Below, one piece after another: positions 10,082 to 19,296 of a stretch of DNA of 64,000 nucleotides. The stretch comes from an uncultured Alsobacter sp. GTDB lineage: Bacteria; Pseudomonadota; Alphaproteobacteria; Rhizobiales; Beijerinckiaceae. The position numbers were made by a program, and so were the translations under genes. The notes under the pieces were generated by a model, which was not told where the DNA came from, searched no databases, and saw only the letters and a program-made list of their open reading frames with translations. The stretch is from positions 62,001 through 126,000 of the forward strand of contig NZ_CAMFHB010000012.1 in the NCBI RefSeq assembly GCF_945952055.1, written 5' to 3'. The stretch's first letter is position 1; the number at the start of each line of letters is the position of its first letter.

Positions 10082-10795
10082 TCAGATCGAGCGCATCAGG
10101 CCGCCGTCCACCCGGATGTTCTGGCCGGTGATGTAGCCCGCCCCGTCGGAGGCCAGGAAGGACACCGTTGCCGCGATCTCCTCGCTGGTGCCGTAGCGCC
10201 CCATCGGAACGCTGCTGCGGCGCTCCTCGGTGGCCGGCAGGCTGTCGATCCAGCCCGGCAGCACGTTGTTCATGCGCACGTTGCTGGCCGCGAACGTGTC
10301 GGCGAAGAGCTTGGTGTAGGCCGCCAGCCCGGCGCGGAAGACCGCCGAGGTCGGGAACATCGGGCTCGGCTCGAACATCCAGGCGGTCGAGATGTTGATG
10401 ATGGTGCCGCCCTTCCGGGCGGCCATCACCGGCGCGACCAGCCGCGCGGCCCGGGCCACGTTCAGGAAATAGACCTCCATGCCGCGGTGCCAGTCCTCGT
10501 CCGTGATCTCGAGGATGGGCGCGCGGGGACCGTGTCCGGCGCTGTTGACGAGGACGTCCATGCGGCCCCACTTCGCCATGACGGCGTCCACGAGGCGCTT
10601 GAGGTCGTCGTTCGATTGGTTGGATCCGGTGACGCCGAGGCCGCCGAGTTCGCCGGCAAGGGCCTCGCCCTTGCCCGAGGACGACAGCACGGCGATCTGG
10701 AAGCCATCCGCGGCCAGGCGCCTGGCGCAGGCCGCGCCCATGCCGCTTCCTCCCGCGGTGACCACCGCGACCTTCCCGTCCGACTGCGTGACCAT
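10082..10795 (-). CDS. Atypical SDR-family protein lacking the YxxxK pair
   Basis: A 237-residue Rossmann protein with TAGGSGMG at 13-20 and NSAG at 84-87, and the C-terminal GAGYITGQNIRVDGG of SDRs. After the catalytic-region Ser (NIST, S136), the position where Tyr and Lys should stand reads SAVFR (150-154), so the catalytic Tyr is Ser and the Lys is Arg. The protein is otherwise full length and intact, so this looks like a divergent subfamily rather than decay. It may bind NAD(P) with changed chemistry. AAAGGA precedes the ATG at 10795. Confidence 0.85.
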   Translation of the reverse strand: MVTQSDGKVAVVTAGGSGMGAACARRLAADGFQIAVLSSSGKGEALAGELGGLGVTGSNQSNDDLKRLVDAVMAKWGRMDVLVNSAGHGPRAPILEITDEDWHRGMEVYFLNVARAARLVAPVMAARKGGTIINISTAWMFEPSPMFPTSAVFRAGLAAYTKLFADTFAASNVRMNNVLPGWIDSLPATEERRSSVPMGRYGTSEEIAATVSFLASDGAGYITGQNIRVDGGLMRSI

Positions 10796-10967
10796 GGCGT
10801 GTCCTTTCCCCGGTGAGACGTGCCGGCATCAGTAGACGGACCCCGCGCCCTCGCCAAGGCCGCCGGGGAGACCGTTGCTGGGCGCAGGACGGGCATGCCC
10901 GGCCCGGTTCTTGTCCCCGCCACGGCCATCGGACATCCTTCCCGTAAACACGACCAAGGGGGAAACG

Positions 10968-11987
10968 ATGGCTGACACGGTTGTTTCGGCGCGAAGGCCG
11001 GTTTCCGCGCCGCTCGCCTGGCGCGGCGACGCGTTCGGCCCGCGGCAAGGCTGGGAGTTCGCCCTGACGCCCGCCCATCTCGACGAGATCGACCGGGCGG
11101 TGACGGTCATGTCCCTGCGCGGCCTCGCGCTCTCCGACATCGGCCGCGCCGACTTTCCGCTTCCTGTCCTCGGCCCGGACCTCGCGGCCATGGACCAGGT
11201 CCTGCGCGCCGGCCGCGGCTTCGTCCTGATCAAGGGCATCGACGTCACGCGCTATCCCGAGGACACGCTGCGGCAGATCTTCATGGGGATCGGCGCCCAT
11301 CTCGGCGTCTCGGTGTCCCAGAGCCACCGCGGCGACTATCTCGGCGACGTCTTTGACCGACGCGAGCCGGGCAACGAGCGCCCCTACCGGCGCGGCGGGC
11401 TCATCAGCATGCACCGCGATCCGCCCGACGTGGTGGGTCTGTTCTGTCTGCGCAATGCCAAGACCGGCGGACTGAGCCGCATCGCGTCCTCGGCCACGGT
11501 CTGGAACACGTTTCTCGCCGAGCGCCCGGACCTGCTGGAGCCGCTTGTCCAGGGCCTTCCCTTCTACAGGCCGGCCGCGGACCGCGGCGACAGTCCGGCG
11601 CTGAGCCCGAGGCTGCCCGTGTTCACCACCGACGCCGACGGACAGCTCCACTGCAATTTCATCCCGGAGCTCATCCGCAGCGGCGCCCAGCAGAACGGCG
11701 GCACCCTCGATGCGCGAGTCGCCGAGGCCCTCTCCTTCTTTGAAGGCGTGACCGCCCGCGACGGCGTCTACCTCGACATGGAGTTCCAGCCCGGCGACAT
11801 GCAGTTCCTCAATGACCGGACGATCATTCACGGTCGCACGGACTACGAGGACTGGCCGGAGCCCGAGCGGCGGCGCCACCTTTTCCGCCTGTGGCTCATG
11901 TGTCCGCACTGGCCGGCGCCTTCCGCCCGCGTCACGGTGTTCGACAACACGGACCGCGCGGGCGGCGGCATCGCGAAGGCCGCCTGA
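10968..11987 (+). CDS. TauD/TfdA-family Fe(II)/2-oxoglutarate-dependent oxygenase
   Basis: A 339-residue protein with a double-stranded beta-helix oxygenase pattern. The iron triad is visible as H and D in MHRDPPD and the distal His in RTIIHGRTDYED; the 2-oxoglutarate-binding Arg is in RRRHLFRLWL. The start is ATG 10968 behind AAGGGGG; an upstream in-frame ATG at 10875 lacks a ribosome site. Members hydroxylate small carboxylates, sulfonates or betaines in the cytoplasm. The neighbours (an SDR and a DUF6665 gene) do not reveal the substrate. Confidence 0.88.
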   Translation: MADTVVSARRPVSAPLAWRGDAFGPRQGWEFALTPAHLDEIDRAVTVMSLRGLALSDIGRADFPLPVLGPDLAAMDQVLRAGRGFVLIKGIDVTRYPEDTLRQIFMGIGAHLGVSVSQSHRGDYLGDVFDRREPGNERPYRRGGLISMHRDPPDVVGLFCLRNAKTGGLSRIASSATVWNTFLAERPDLLEPLVQGLPFYRPAADRGDSPALSPRLPVFTTDADGQLHCNFIPELIRSGAQQNGGTLDARVAEALSFFEGVTARDGVYLDMEFQPGDMQFLNDRTIIHGRTDYEDWPEPERRRHLFRLWLMCPHWPAPSARVTVFDNTDRAGGGIAKAA

Positions 11988-12034
11988 GGGGGGAGGGGCT
12001 GGCCAGTCCGGCTCCGCCGCCCCACATTGGTCCC

Positions 12035-12370
12035 ATGACGCTTCGCATGCCACAGGGTGTCGCCTCCTCGTCCCGTCGAGAGACCGGGGCGAACGTCCTC
12101 GACACCGAAATCGCCCAGCTCAAGGCCGAGTCGCTCGGCAGCATCGGCACCCAGGTCGAGACGGCCGTGGCGCGCCTGAAGGCCTTCGACGCCGCCGGCG
12201 CGCCGGATCCGGCCCGCCGCGCCGCCTTGCTCGACGCGGCGGCCGAAAAGGCCTGGGCGTTCATGATTCAGCGCGAGTTGTGCGGACTCCGGCACTGGGA
12301 TGCCGTGGTGAAGGCCTACGGCATTCCGCGCGAGGTGCTGAACCGCATGGGCCGGGTGAAGACCGGCTGA
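12035..12370 (+). CDS. Conserved hypothetical protein, DUF6665-like
   Basis: A 111-residue protein, largely helical, with an N-terminal LDTEIAQLKAESLGSIG stretch and a C-terminal YGIPREVLNRMG. The pattern recalls the DUF6665 family of small alphaproteobacterial proteins of unknown function; I recognise it from memory and am not certain. It has no signal peptide or membrane segment. It follows the oxygenase by 47 bases in the same direction and lacks a clear ribosome site at ATG 12035. No function should be assigned. Confidence 0.65.
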   Translation: MTLRMPQGVASSSRRETGANVLDTEIAQLKAESLGSIGTQVETAVARLKAFDAAGAPDPARRAALLDAAAEKAWAFMIQRELCGLRHWDAVVKAYGIPREVLNRMGRVKTG

Positions 12371-12378
12371 GAGTCTTC

Positions 12379-12481
12379 TGGAGCGGAAACAGACCTGACT
12401 GCGTCAGGTCGTCCGCTCCAGGGTCCTGGTTGAGCATCATCTTTTTCCACCAACCGGCATCCACCTGGTGGGATGATGCTC
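12379..12481. terminator. Family D composite hairpins between convergent genes
   Basis: Two hairpins lie between convergent genes. The first, 12379-12420, has nested stems TGGAGCGGA/TCCGCTCCA and GACCTGA/TCAGGTC. The second, 12432-12481, pairs GAGCATCATC with GATGATGCTC and has CTTTTT just inside its left arm. The second resembles the GAGCATGATC...GATCATGCTC repeats of Rhizobiales. It ends on the stop codon of the minus-strand gene, so it probably terminates transcription from both sides. Confidence 0.7.
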
Positions 12482-13590
12482 TAGGCGCTGGGATCGACCA
12501 GGATCTTCTCGCCGGTGCTCTTCCTGTTGGCCGCGGCCATGACGTCGGGCTTCAGCATGTCGGCGAGGCCCACCGTCCGCGTGTAGCGGCTGGCGAAGGT
12601 CGTGCGGATCTCGTCGACGACGCGCTGGCGCATGCGGGCCGCCACGTCCCGGCCGGCCTTCTGCAGGAAGTTGAAGAGCAGCCAGCCCCCGACGTTCCAG
12701 GTGAACCCGAAGCCGCGGCGCAGGACCAGCGGGCTCATGTCGAGCGCGCCGTAGATGTAGACCTGCTTGGCCACGGTGGATCCGTAGCGGCTGTAGGTGG
12801 GAAGCGACCGGACCGCGACGGCCTCCATGGCGTTGAGAATGCGGCTCGCCATGTCCCCGCCGCCGATCGCGTCGAAGGCGAGCGTGGCGCCCGTGGCGGC
12901 CAGAGCCGCCGCGAGGCTCGCGTCGAAATCGGGCCGGCTGCTGTCGACGACGTGCTCGGCGCCCAGCCCGCGCAGCAGGTCCACCTGGGCCTGGTTGCGC
13001 ACCACGTTGACGAGCGGGATGCCGTCGGCCTTGCAGATGAGAACCAGCATCTGGCCGAGGTTCGAGGCCGCCGCCGTGTGGACGATGGCCTTGTGCCCGT
13101 CCATCCGCATGGTCTCGACGAAGCCCAGCGCCGTGAGCGGGTTGACGAACAGGGCTGCGCCCTCGGCGGCCCCGATGCCCTCGGGCAGGACGATGCAGTC
13201 GCGGGCCGCGATCTTGCGCAGCGTCGCGTACATGCCGCCGCCGATCATGCCCACCTTGCGGCCGACGAGGTGAGCGACGTCCGGGGCCGCCGCGATCACC
13301 GTGCCGGCACCCTCGTTCCCGGCCGGCATCGCCTGTCCGACGCGCCCCTGCACCGCGGAAAGCCCAGCGGGAGACACGCGCGCCACGAGAGCCGATCCGG
13401 CTGCGGCGAGCGTCGACGGATCGGCCGGGCCCAGAAGAAGGCCCAGGTCGGACGGATTGATGGGGGCCGCCTCGACCCGGACCACGATCTCGCCCGCGCC
13501 GGGATCGGCGATCGTGACGGGCTCCAGGGTGATGCGGAGCTCGCCTTCCGCGGAAATCAGCGTGCGTAGCTCGAGGGCGTCATGGGCCAT
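12481..13590 (-). CDS. MDR-family zinc-less alcohol dehydrogenase/quinone oxidoreductase
   Basis: A 369-residue medium-chain dehydrogenase/reductase. It has the GroES-like N-terminal half (VRVEAAPINPSDLG, GNEGAGTVI) and a Rossmann half. The nucleotide-binding glycines are degenerate: the usual AxxGxxG segment reads HTAAASNLGQM. No zinc-ligand Cys cluster is seen, so it belongs with quinone oxidoreductase-like enzymes using NADPH. AGGAGA precedes the ATG at 13590; the upstream in-frame ATG at 13626 lacks a site. Substrate unknown. Confidence 0.88.
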   Translation of the reverse strand: MAHDALELRTLISAEGELRITLEPVTIADPGAGEIVVRVEAAPINPSDLGLLLGPADPSTLAAAGSALVARVSPAGLSAVQGRVGQAMPAGNEGAGTVIAAAPDVAHLVGRKVGMIGGGMYATLRKIAARDCIVLPEGIGAAEGAALFVNPLTALGFVETMRMDGHKAIVHTAAASNLGQMLVLICKADGIPLVNVVRNQAQVDLLRGLGAEHVVDSSRPDFDASLAAALAATGATLAFDAIGGGDMASRILNAMEAVAVRSLPTYSRYGSTVAKQVYIYGALDMSPLVLRRGFGFTWNVGGWLLFNFLQKAGRDVAARMRQRVVDEIRTTFASRYTRTVGLADMLKPDVMAAANRKSTGEKILVDPSA

Positions 13591-13671
13591 GGCGGTTCTC
13601 CTGCAGGTCATGGGGATGACTAGCACGAACGGTTGGGCCGCGCTGTGACGTGCGTCGGTACCAAATGGTCA

Positions 13672-13694
13672 GGGGCGGGCACGAGGCCCGCCCC
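13672..13694 (-). terminator. GC-rich hairpin downstream of globin-coupled receptor
   Basis: A perfect 9-bp stem, GGGGCGGGC and GCCCGCCCC with a five-base loop, stands 32 bases past the stop codon of the chemoreceptor gene. No clear T-run follows, so intrinsic termination is plausible but unproven. Confidence 0.5.
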
Positions 13695-13725
13695 TTCGGG
13701 AGGAGTCCTGCCGAGGAGAGGACGT

Positions 13726-15405
13726 CTAGAACTCGCTCCAGTCGCTGCCGACTGCCTTTCGAGGGGCCGCCGCGGGTGCTGCGGCCCTGGCGGGCGCCGG
13801 GGCGGGCTTCTTCGCCAGCGGCTGCTTGGCGCCGGACTTCGCCGGGGTGAAGGCGGCGGCGGCCAGCTTGCGCAGCCGGGCCGGTTCGTTTCCGGCGCCG
13901 GTCGCTGCGTGGTCGTCCGCATGGGAGACCACGTGCCCCTCGTGTGTCCGGAACCGCTCGACCTGCTGGTGGAGCCGCTGGACCTGCTGGGAGAGCTGCG
14001 ACGAGGCGGCGGCACTTTCCTCCGCCATCGCGGCGTTCTGCTGGGTCATCTCGTCCATGTGGGCGACCGCCTGGGCCATCTCGTCGATGCCGTTGGCCTG
14101 CTCGGCCGTCGCCGTCGAGATTTCGCTCACGGTGCCGAGCACCTTGGTCGAGGCGTCCACGATCCGGACCAGCGTGCTGCCGGCCTCGCGGACCAGCTTC
14201 ACGCCCTGGCCGATCTCCACCGTCGAGGTCGAGATGAGGCCGCCGATGTCCTTGGCGGCTTCCGAGGACCTCTGGGCGAGGGTCCGCACCTCGGCGGCCA
14301 CCACGGCGAAGCCCTTGCCGGCATCGCCGGCCCGTGCGGCCTCGACGGCCGCATTGAGGGCGAGGAGGTTGGTCTGGAAGGCGATCTCGTCGATGACCGA
14401 GGTGATCTCGGTGATCTTCGCCGAGGCCTGCTCGATGCGCGCCATGGCGTCGACCGCCTGGCCGACGATCTTGCCGCCCTCCTCGGCGACCGCGCGGGCC
14501 TCGTCGGCGTAGGACACGGCCTGGCGTGAGGCCTGGGCGGAGCTTTTCACCGACGCGGCGAGCTCTTCCGTCGTCGCCGCGGTTTCCTCGAGCGCGGAGG
14601 CCTGCTGCTCGGTGCGGTTGGACAGGTCCTGCGACCCGGCCATGATCTCGCGGGCCGAGTTCGAGGTCTCCGCCGAGATCGCCTTGATCTGGAGCGCGAA
14701 GTCGCTGAGGTGCTCCGCCGCGACGTCGAAGTCGGAGCCGAGCTTGCCGAACTCGTCCGGCAGTTCGCCCGTGAGCCTGCGGGTCAGGTCGCCCTCGGCG
14801 AGCCCCGACAGCGCATCGCCGATCTGCTGCAGCGCGGACTCGCGGATGTCCGCGGCGCGGCGCTCGGCTTCGAGCGCCTTGGCTTCCGCCGCCTTGCGCA
14901 TCTCCTCGGACGAGTCGATGTAGACGGAGATCGCGAGGTCCATGTCCAGCAGCGCCGCCTTCACGACGCCGGCGATCTGCCCCTTCAGGCTTTCCAGGCC
15001 CTGCGCCGGCTTGCCCATGAAGGTCTTCGGCCAGCTCTTCTCGACGATCTTGCCGATCAGGCGTTCCACGATCAGGGCGTAGGAGCCGATGTAGTATCGA
15101 GGCTCCAGCCCGACGCGGGCGTGCACCTTTCCGACCGTCGTCACGGCACTCGCATAGTGTTCGCCGAAGTCTCCCTGAGCGATGCGGTTCCAGTGCTCGA
15201 CCTGCTTGGTCTTGGCCCAATCCATGCGCGAGCTGTCGGAAAACAGGCTCTTCGTCTTGGAGTTGGATCGGATCTGCGTATAGACCTCGTCCAGGACTCC
15301 GGAAATTTCCTTATCGATAACGGGCTGACTCGCGCGCAGAGCGTTCACTGCTTTGGCGTCGAGGCCGATATACGCAAGACGTTCTGTCAGGTTGTAGTCG
15401 GACAT
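13726..15405 (-). CDS. Globin-coupled methyl-accepting chemotaxis protein (HemAT-like)
   Basis: A 559-residue soluble chemoreceptor with no membrane helices. Residues 1 to about 180 form a protoglobin sensor; the [15 protein letters not shown] segment carries the proximal haem His at H95 and matches globin-coupled sensors. A HAMP-like linker ([11 protein letters not shown]) follows, then the signalling domain with [19 protein letters not shown] and the [17 protein letters not shown] hairpin. The C-terminus is Ala/Pro/Lys-rich and ends DWSEF, like the CheR-docking pentapeptide. Probably senses oxygen for aerotaxis. ATG 15405 was chosen because the globin domain begins there; the upstream 18-residue extension is unlike the family. 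Confidence 0.93.
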   Translation of the reverse strand: MSDYNLTERLAYIGLDAKAVNALRASQPVIDKEISGVLDEVYTQIRSNSKTKSLFSDSSRMDWAKTKQVEHWNRIAQGDFGEHYASAVTTVGKVHARVGLEPRYYIGSYALIVERLIGKIVEKSWPKTFMGKPAQGLESLKGQIAGVVKAALLDMDLAISVYIDSSEEMRKAAEAKALEAERRAADIRESALQQIGDALSGLAEGDLTRRLTGELPDEFGKLGSDFDVAAEHLSDFALQIKAISAETSNSAREIMAGSQDLSNRTEQQASALEETAATTEELAASVKSSAQASRQAVSYADEARAVAEEGGKIVGQAVDAMARIEQASAKITEITSVIDEIAFQTNLLALNAAVEAARAGDAGKGFAVVAAEVRTLAQRSSEAAKDIGGLISTSTVEIGQGVKLVREAGSTLVRIVDASTKVLGTVSEISTATAEQANGIDEMAQAVAHMDEMTQQNAAMAEESAAASSQLSQQVQRLHQQVERFRTHEGHVVSHADDHAATGAGNEPARLRKLAAAAFTPAKSGAKQPLAKKPAPAPARAAAPAAAPRKAVGSDWSEF

Positions 15406-15623
15406 GACGGGCTTACCTATGAGTGCGATACCGTCATGACGCGCCCATCGTCTTAACAAATTGCATCTGGCGAACGTGAATTAAATGACGGAAGACGAAT
15501 GCTCCCGACAAAATCGGCAATGATGATGTTGCTTGTTCAGTGAATCCGGTATCCGATTTCGCAAAGAGCAAATTTCAGCTGTCGCGCTCGTAGCATCCTC
15601 GCTGACATCATGCTGACGAGACC

Positions 15624-15875
15624 TCAGGCTTTCTGCTCCCAGAAGAATTGGCCGGGGCGCTTGACCGGGTTCTCCTGGCGCACGCGACTGCAACTTTGGT
15701 AGTGGGGAATGTCGACGGTCACCACGTCGAAGGGCTTGTAGTAGACGCAACGCGTCTTCCACCCGCTCTCCAGTGAACTCGTCGAAATCAGTATTTCCTC
15801 GTTGTTCACGAGGAGAGGTATGTTCAAGCCGACGCCGATGGCGCAGGCGATGATGAACAGCCAAATGCCTTTCAT
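15624..15875 (-). CDS. Small membrane-anchored hypothetical protein
   Basis: An 83-residue protein with one N-terminal hydrophobic segment (about 4-22, WLFIIACAIGVGLNIPLLV) followed by a polar region with two cysteines (C43 and C62), which could form a disulfide outside the membrane. GGAGG six bases before ATG 15875 supports translation. I do not recognise the family. It stands alone on the minus strand upstream of the chemoreceptor's promoter region. Confidence 0.7.
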   Translation of the reverse strand: MKGIWLFIIACAIGVGLNIPLLVNNEEILISTSSLESGWKTRCVYYKPFDVVTVDIPHYQSCSRVRQENPVKRPGQFFWEQKA

Positions 15876-16196
15876 TGCGTCCTCCGACGGCTTTTGCTGT
15901 CGAACACACTTTTTGCTGTGCGACGTTGCTCCGGTCCCGCGCGGCGGGTTTCGGTTTCCGGCCTCGTGATCGGCAAGGCTGGAGGATCTATTCGGCGACG
16001 TCTTGCGTGTCGCAGCGTGGTGATACCACCCCCGCGTCGCAGTCCTCAAGCGACGACATTGAATAAAACTGATCGGATCTCGGATACGAATACTGCGCCG
16101 TTAAGCGGTGCCGCCGATTTTCCGCGTTTCGGATCCGCCTCCGCTCAACGGAAGCTTAACCATGTCGCAACGTCGCGCCGCCGCCGGGTGATCCAA
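15876..16196. other. Intergenic region (321 bases) without recognised gene
   Basis: This stretch lies behind the DHA2 exporter and in front of the small membrane-protein gene, both on the minus strand. It should hold the promoter of the latter. I see several reading-frame shadows but no start with a ribosome site, no family repeat and no strong hairpin. Confidence 0.6.
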
Positions 16197-17696
16197 TCAG
16201 CCGTTGGGCGCTTCCGTGGGCCCCCGGGCGGGGGCGTAGGGCTGGCTTGGAGCCCTCGGCCGGCGGCCGATGTCCGTTGCCGGAAGCAGGAATGCCGCGA
16301 CGACGATCAGCAGCGACACGCCCAGCATCGTCGCGAAGGTGAGGTGGAGGGCGCCGGCCAGCGCTCCTTCCAGCGCGGCGTCGGTGGTGCGGCCCTGTTC
16401 GAGCAACTGCCTGAGCCGCTCGGAGCTGACGTCCGCGAAGCCGTTGCGGGCGAGGCCGAGGTTCAGGACGGCGCCGAACACGGCGGCGCCCACCGTGTTC
16501 CCCAGGTTGCGCGAGAAGGCGTTCGAGGCCGTCGCCGCGCCGCGTTGCGACCGGTCCACGATCTCCTGCGCCAGCACGATGCAGCAGACGCTGAGAAGGC
16601 CCATGCCGAAGCCCATGACCAGCGATCCCGTTGCGGGCAGCCAGACCGGGGTGTCCTTGTCGAGCAGGAGGAACAGGCTGGCGCCCACGGGCACGAACAG
16701 GCTGCCGACCACGATCACCGGCTTCAGTCCGAAATTCGGGAAGATCCGCCCGGAGATGGTGGCGCCCGCGGGCCAACCCAGAACCATCATGGTCAGGGCG
16801 AAGCCGGCGGTTACGGCGCTGCGATGCTGAATGGTCTGCAGGTACATCGGCAGGAACGCCGTGAGGCACATCAGGGCCATGTTGGCCAGCAGGCAGGCCG
16901 TGTTGGAGACGGCGAGGGGGCGCCTTCGCCAGAGCGCGAAGGAGATCATCGGATCCGGAGCGCGTCCCTCCTGCAGCACGAACAGCGTGGCCAGCACCAG
17001 GAACGCCGCCGCCGAGGCGGCCAGCGCCGGTCCGCCCGTGCCCACCGCACCGAGGAACGCCATCAGGGCAGTGATCGCCAGCGTGAACAGGACCGCCCCC
17101 AGGACGTCGATGGAGCGCTTCTCGCGCTGCGGGGCCTCCTTGAGGAACAGCAGGTAGCCCAGCGCCGCGAGGGCGCCGATTGGAAGGTTGATCCAGAAGA
17201 TCCAGGACCACGTCAGGTGCTTCGTGATGAGGCCACCGACCAGGGGACCGACGATGGCCGACGTCGCCCATACGCTCGCCAGGTAGCCCTGCACCTTGCC
17301 CCGTTCGGCTGCCGGGTAGAGATCGCCGACCAGCGTCATCGCCACGGGCTGCATGGCGCCCGCGCCGACGCCCTGCAGGAGCCGGAACACGATCAGCGAC
17401 GGCATGGACCAGGCCAGACCCGCCAGCGCGGAAAACAGGACGAAGATGCCGATGCCGGCCAGGATCACCGGCTTGCGGCCGAACTGGTCGGCGAGCTTGC
17501 CGAAGACCACCGTCATGGCCGTCTGCGACAGGAGGAAGGCCGAGAACACCCAGCTGTAGATGTCCAGCCCGCCGAGTTCCGCCGCGATGCGCGGCATGGC
17601 GGTCGAGACGATGGTGGCTTCGATCGCCACCATGAACATGGTCGTCATGACCGAGGCGATGACGAGCGGCCGTGAGGTCTTGGTGGGCTGGTACAT
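16197..17696 (-). CDS. MFS drug:proton antiporter, DHA2 (14-TM) type
   Basis: A 499-residue major facilitator protein with 14 predicted helices. Motif A is GKLADQFGRKP, and RLLQGVGAGAMQPVAMTLVGDL covers motif B and the central helix of the EmrB/QacA group. It probably exports lipophilic drugs or other toxic compounds using the proton gradient. The protein is complete, with a C-terminal Pro/Arg tail in the cytoplasm. Divergent from cydA. No adjacent regulator or EmrA-like adaptor gene. Confidence 0.92.
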   Translation of the reverse strand: MYQPTKTSRPLVIASVMTTMFMVAIEATIVSTAMPRIAAELGGLDIYSWVFSAFLLSQTAMTVVFGKLADQFGRKPVILAGIGIFVLFSALAGLAWSMPSLIVFRLLQGVGAGAMQPVAMTLVGDLYPAAERGKVQGYLASVWATSAIVGPLVGGLITKHLTWSWIFWINLPIGALAALGYLLFLKEAPQREKRSIDVLGAVLFTLAITALMAFLGAVGTGGPALAASAAAFLVLATLFVLQEGRAPDPMISFALWRRRPLAVSNTACLLANMALMCLTAFLPMYLQTIQHRSAVTAGFALTMMVLGWPAGATISGRIFPNFGLKPVIVVGSLFVPVGASLFLLLDKDTPVWLPATGSLVMGFGMGLLSVCCIVLAQEIVDRSQRGAATASNAFSRNLGNTVGAAVFGAVLNLGLARNGFADVSSERLRQLLEQGRTTDAALEGALAGALHLTFATMLGVSLLIVVAAFLLPATDIGRRPRAPSQPYAPARGPTEAPNG

Positions 17697-17887
17697 GGGA
17701 GTTCCGGACCGGCGGCGGGGGAGGGCCGGGGCCCCCTATCGTTAGCCAGTCGGCCGGACGTCGTGAAGTCGCGCGAGCGGGCGGCTGGGCAGCGATCGTC
17801 GCGGGCCTGGGTCACCGAGGCTGCTTTCCCCACCGCACTCCTGTACGATCGCCGGCAACCTTTCCGTCAGCACGTGGTTCCCCCGCC

Positions 17888-19285
17888 ATGGATGCGCTTC
17901 TTCTGGCCCGCTGGCAGTTCGCCTTCACGATCAGCGCGCACATCATCTTCCCCGCGTTCTCGATCGGGCTGGCGAGCTATCTGTTCGTGCTGGAGGCCCT
18001 CTGGCTGAAGACGGGGCGCAGCGTCTATCTCGACCTCTTCACCTACTGGAAGAAGATCTTCGCGATCGCCTTCGGCATGGGCGTCGTCTCCGGCATCGTG
18101 ATGAGCTACCAGTTCGGGACGAACTGGAGCGTGTTCTCGGACAAGGTCGGCCCGGTCCTTGGCCCGTTGATGGGCTACGAGGTGCTCTCGGCCTTCTTCC
18201 TGGAGGCCGGCTTCCTGGGCGTGATGCTGTTCGGCATGCAGCGGGTTGGCCCCGTGCTGCACATGCTGGCCACCACCATGGTCGCGGCCGGGACGGCCAT
18301 GTCGGCCTTCTGGATCCTGTCGGTGAACAGCTGGATGCAGACGCCGGCGGGCTACGGCACGAACGCGGCCGGACAGTTCATCGTGCTCGACTGGTGGCAG
18401 GTCATCTTCAACCCGTCGTTTCCCTACCGTTTCGTCCACATGGTGCTGGCCGCCTACCTCACCACGGCCTTCGTCGTCGGCGCGGTGGGAGCCTTCCAGC
18501 TGCTGCGCGACCGCGGCAACGAGGCCGCCCGCACGATGTTTTCGATGGCCATGTGGATGGCCGCCATCGTCGCGCCGATCCAGGTCGTGGCGGGGGATTT
18601 TCACGGGCTCAACACCCTGGAACACCAGCCGGCGAAGATCGCGGCGATGGAGGGGCATTTCGAGACCCGCGCGGGAGCCCCGCTCATCCTGTTCGGCATC
18701 CCCGACATGGCCAGGGAGCGCACGGACTACGCCCTCGAGATCCCGAAGCTCGGCAGCCTCATCCTCACCCATTCCTGGGACGGCACCATCCGCGGGCTCA
18801 AGGACTTCCCCCCGCAGGACCGCCCGAACGCCCTGATCGTGTTCTGGAGTTTCCGGGTCATGGTGGGGCTGGGCTTCGCGATGGTCGCCATCGGCCTGTG
18901 GAGCCTCGTTCTGCGCTGGCGCCGCAGGCTCTACGACGCGCCGTGGCTCCACCGGGCGGCCGTGGCCATGGGGCCGGCCGGCTTCGGCGCCGTGCTCGCG
19001 GGCTGGATCACCACGGAGGTGGGCCGGCAGCCCTACACGGTCTACGGCCTCCTGCGCACCGCCGACTCCGTCTCGGCCGTCGCGGCCGAGGCCGTCGGCG
19101 CCTCGCTGGTCGCCTTCGTCCTGGTCTATTTCGCGCTGTTCGGCAGCGGCACCTTCTACATCCTGAGGCTGATGTCGCGACCGCCCCACCGCAACGAGCC
19201 CGACCTGCCGGCCGATCCCATGCGCGCGAGCGGCATCATGCCCGCCCCCGCCATGGACGCCCAGGACACGGTTCCGGTACGCTGA
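17888..19285 (+). CDS. cydA: Cytochrome bd-type (cyanide-insensitive) ubiquinol oxidase subunit I
   Basis: A 465-residue membrane subunit that binds haems b558, b595 and d and oxidises ubiquinol at low oxygen. Ligands expected in CydA are visible: H18 (ISAHIIFP), H184 (YRFVHMVL) and M325 (SFRVMVGLG). The quinol-binding residues K250 and E255 lie in HQPAKIAAMEGH. The Q-loop is short: only about 65 residues separate this site from M325, typical of the CIO/CioA branch. ATG 17888 gives the expected N-terminus. It is followed 11 bases on by cydB. May equally be named cioA. Confidence 0.95.
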   Translation: MDALLLARWQFAFTISAHIIFPAFSIGLASYLFVLEALWLKTGRSVYLDLFTYWKKIFAIAFGMGVVSGIVMSYQFGTNWSVFSDKVGPVLGPLMGYEVLSAFFLEAGFLGVMLFGMQRVGPVLHMLATTMVAAGTAMSAFWILSVNSWMQTPAGYGTNAAGQFIVLDWWQVIFNPSFPYRFVHMVLAAYLTTAFVVGAVGAFQLLRDRGNEAARTMFSMAMWMAAIVAPIQVVAGDFHGLNTLEHQPAKIAAMEGHFETRAGAPLILFGIPDMARERTDYALEIPKLGSLILTHSWDGTIRGLKDFPPQDRPNALIVFWSFRVMVGLGFAMVAIGLWSLVLRWRRRLYDAPWLHRAAVAMGPAGFGAVLAGWITTEVGRQPYTVYGLLRTADSVSAVAAEAVGASLVAFVLVYFALFGSGTFYILRLMSRPPHRNEPDLPADPMRASGIMPAPAMDAQDTVPVR

Positions 19286-19296
19286 AGGGGGCCGCG

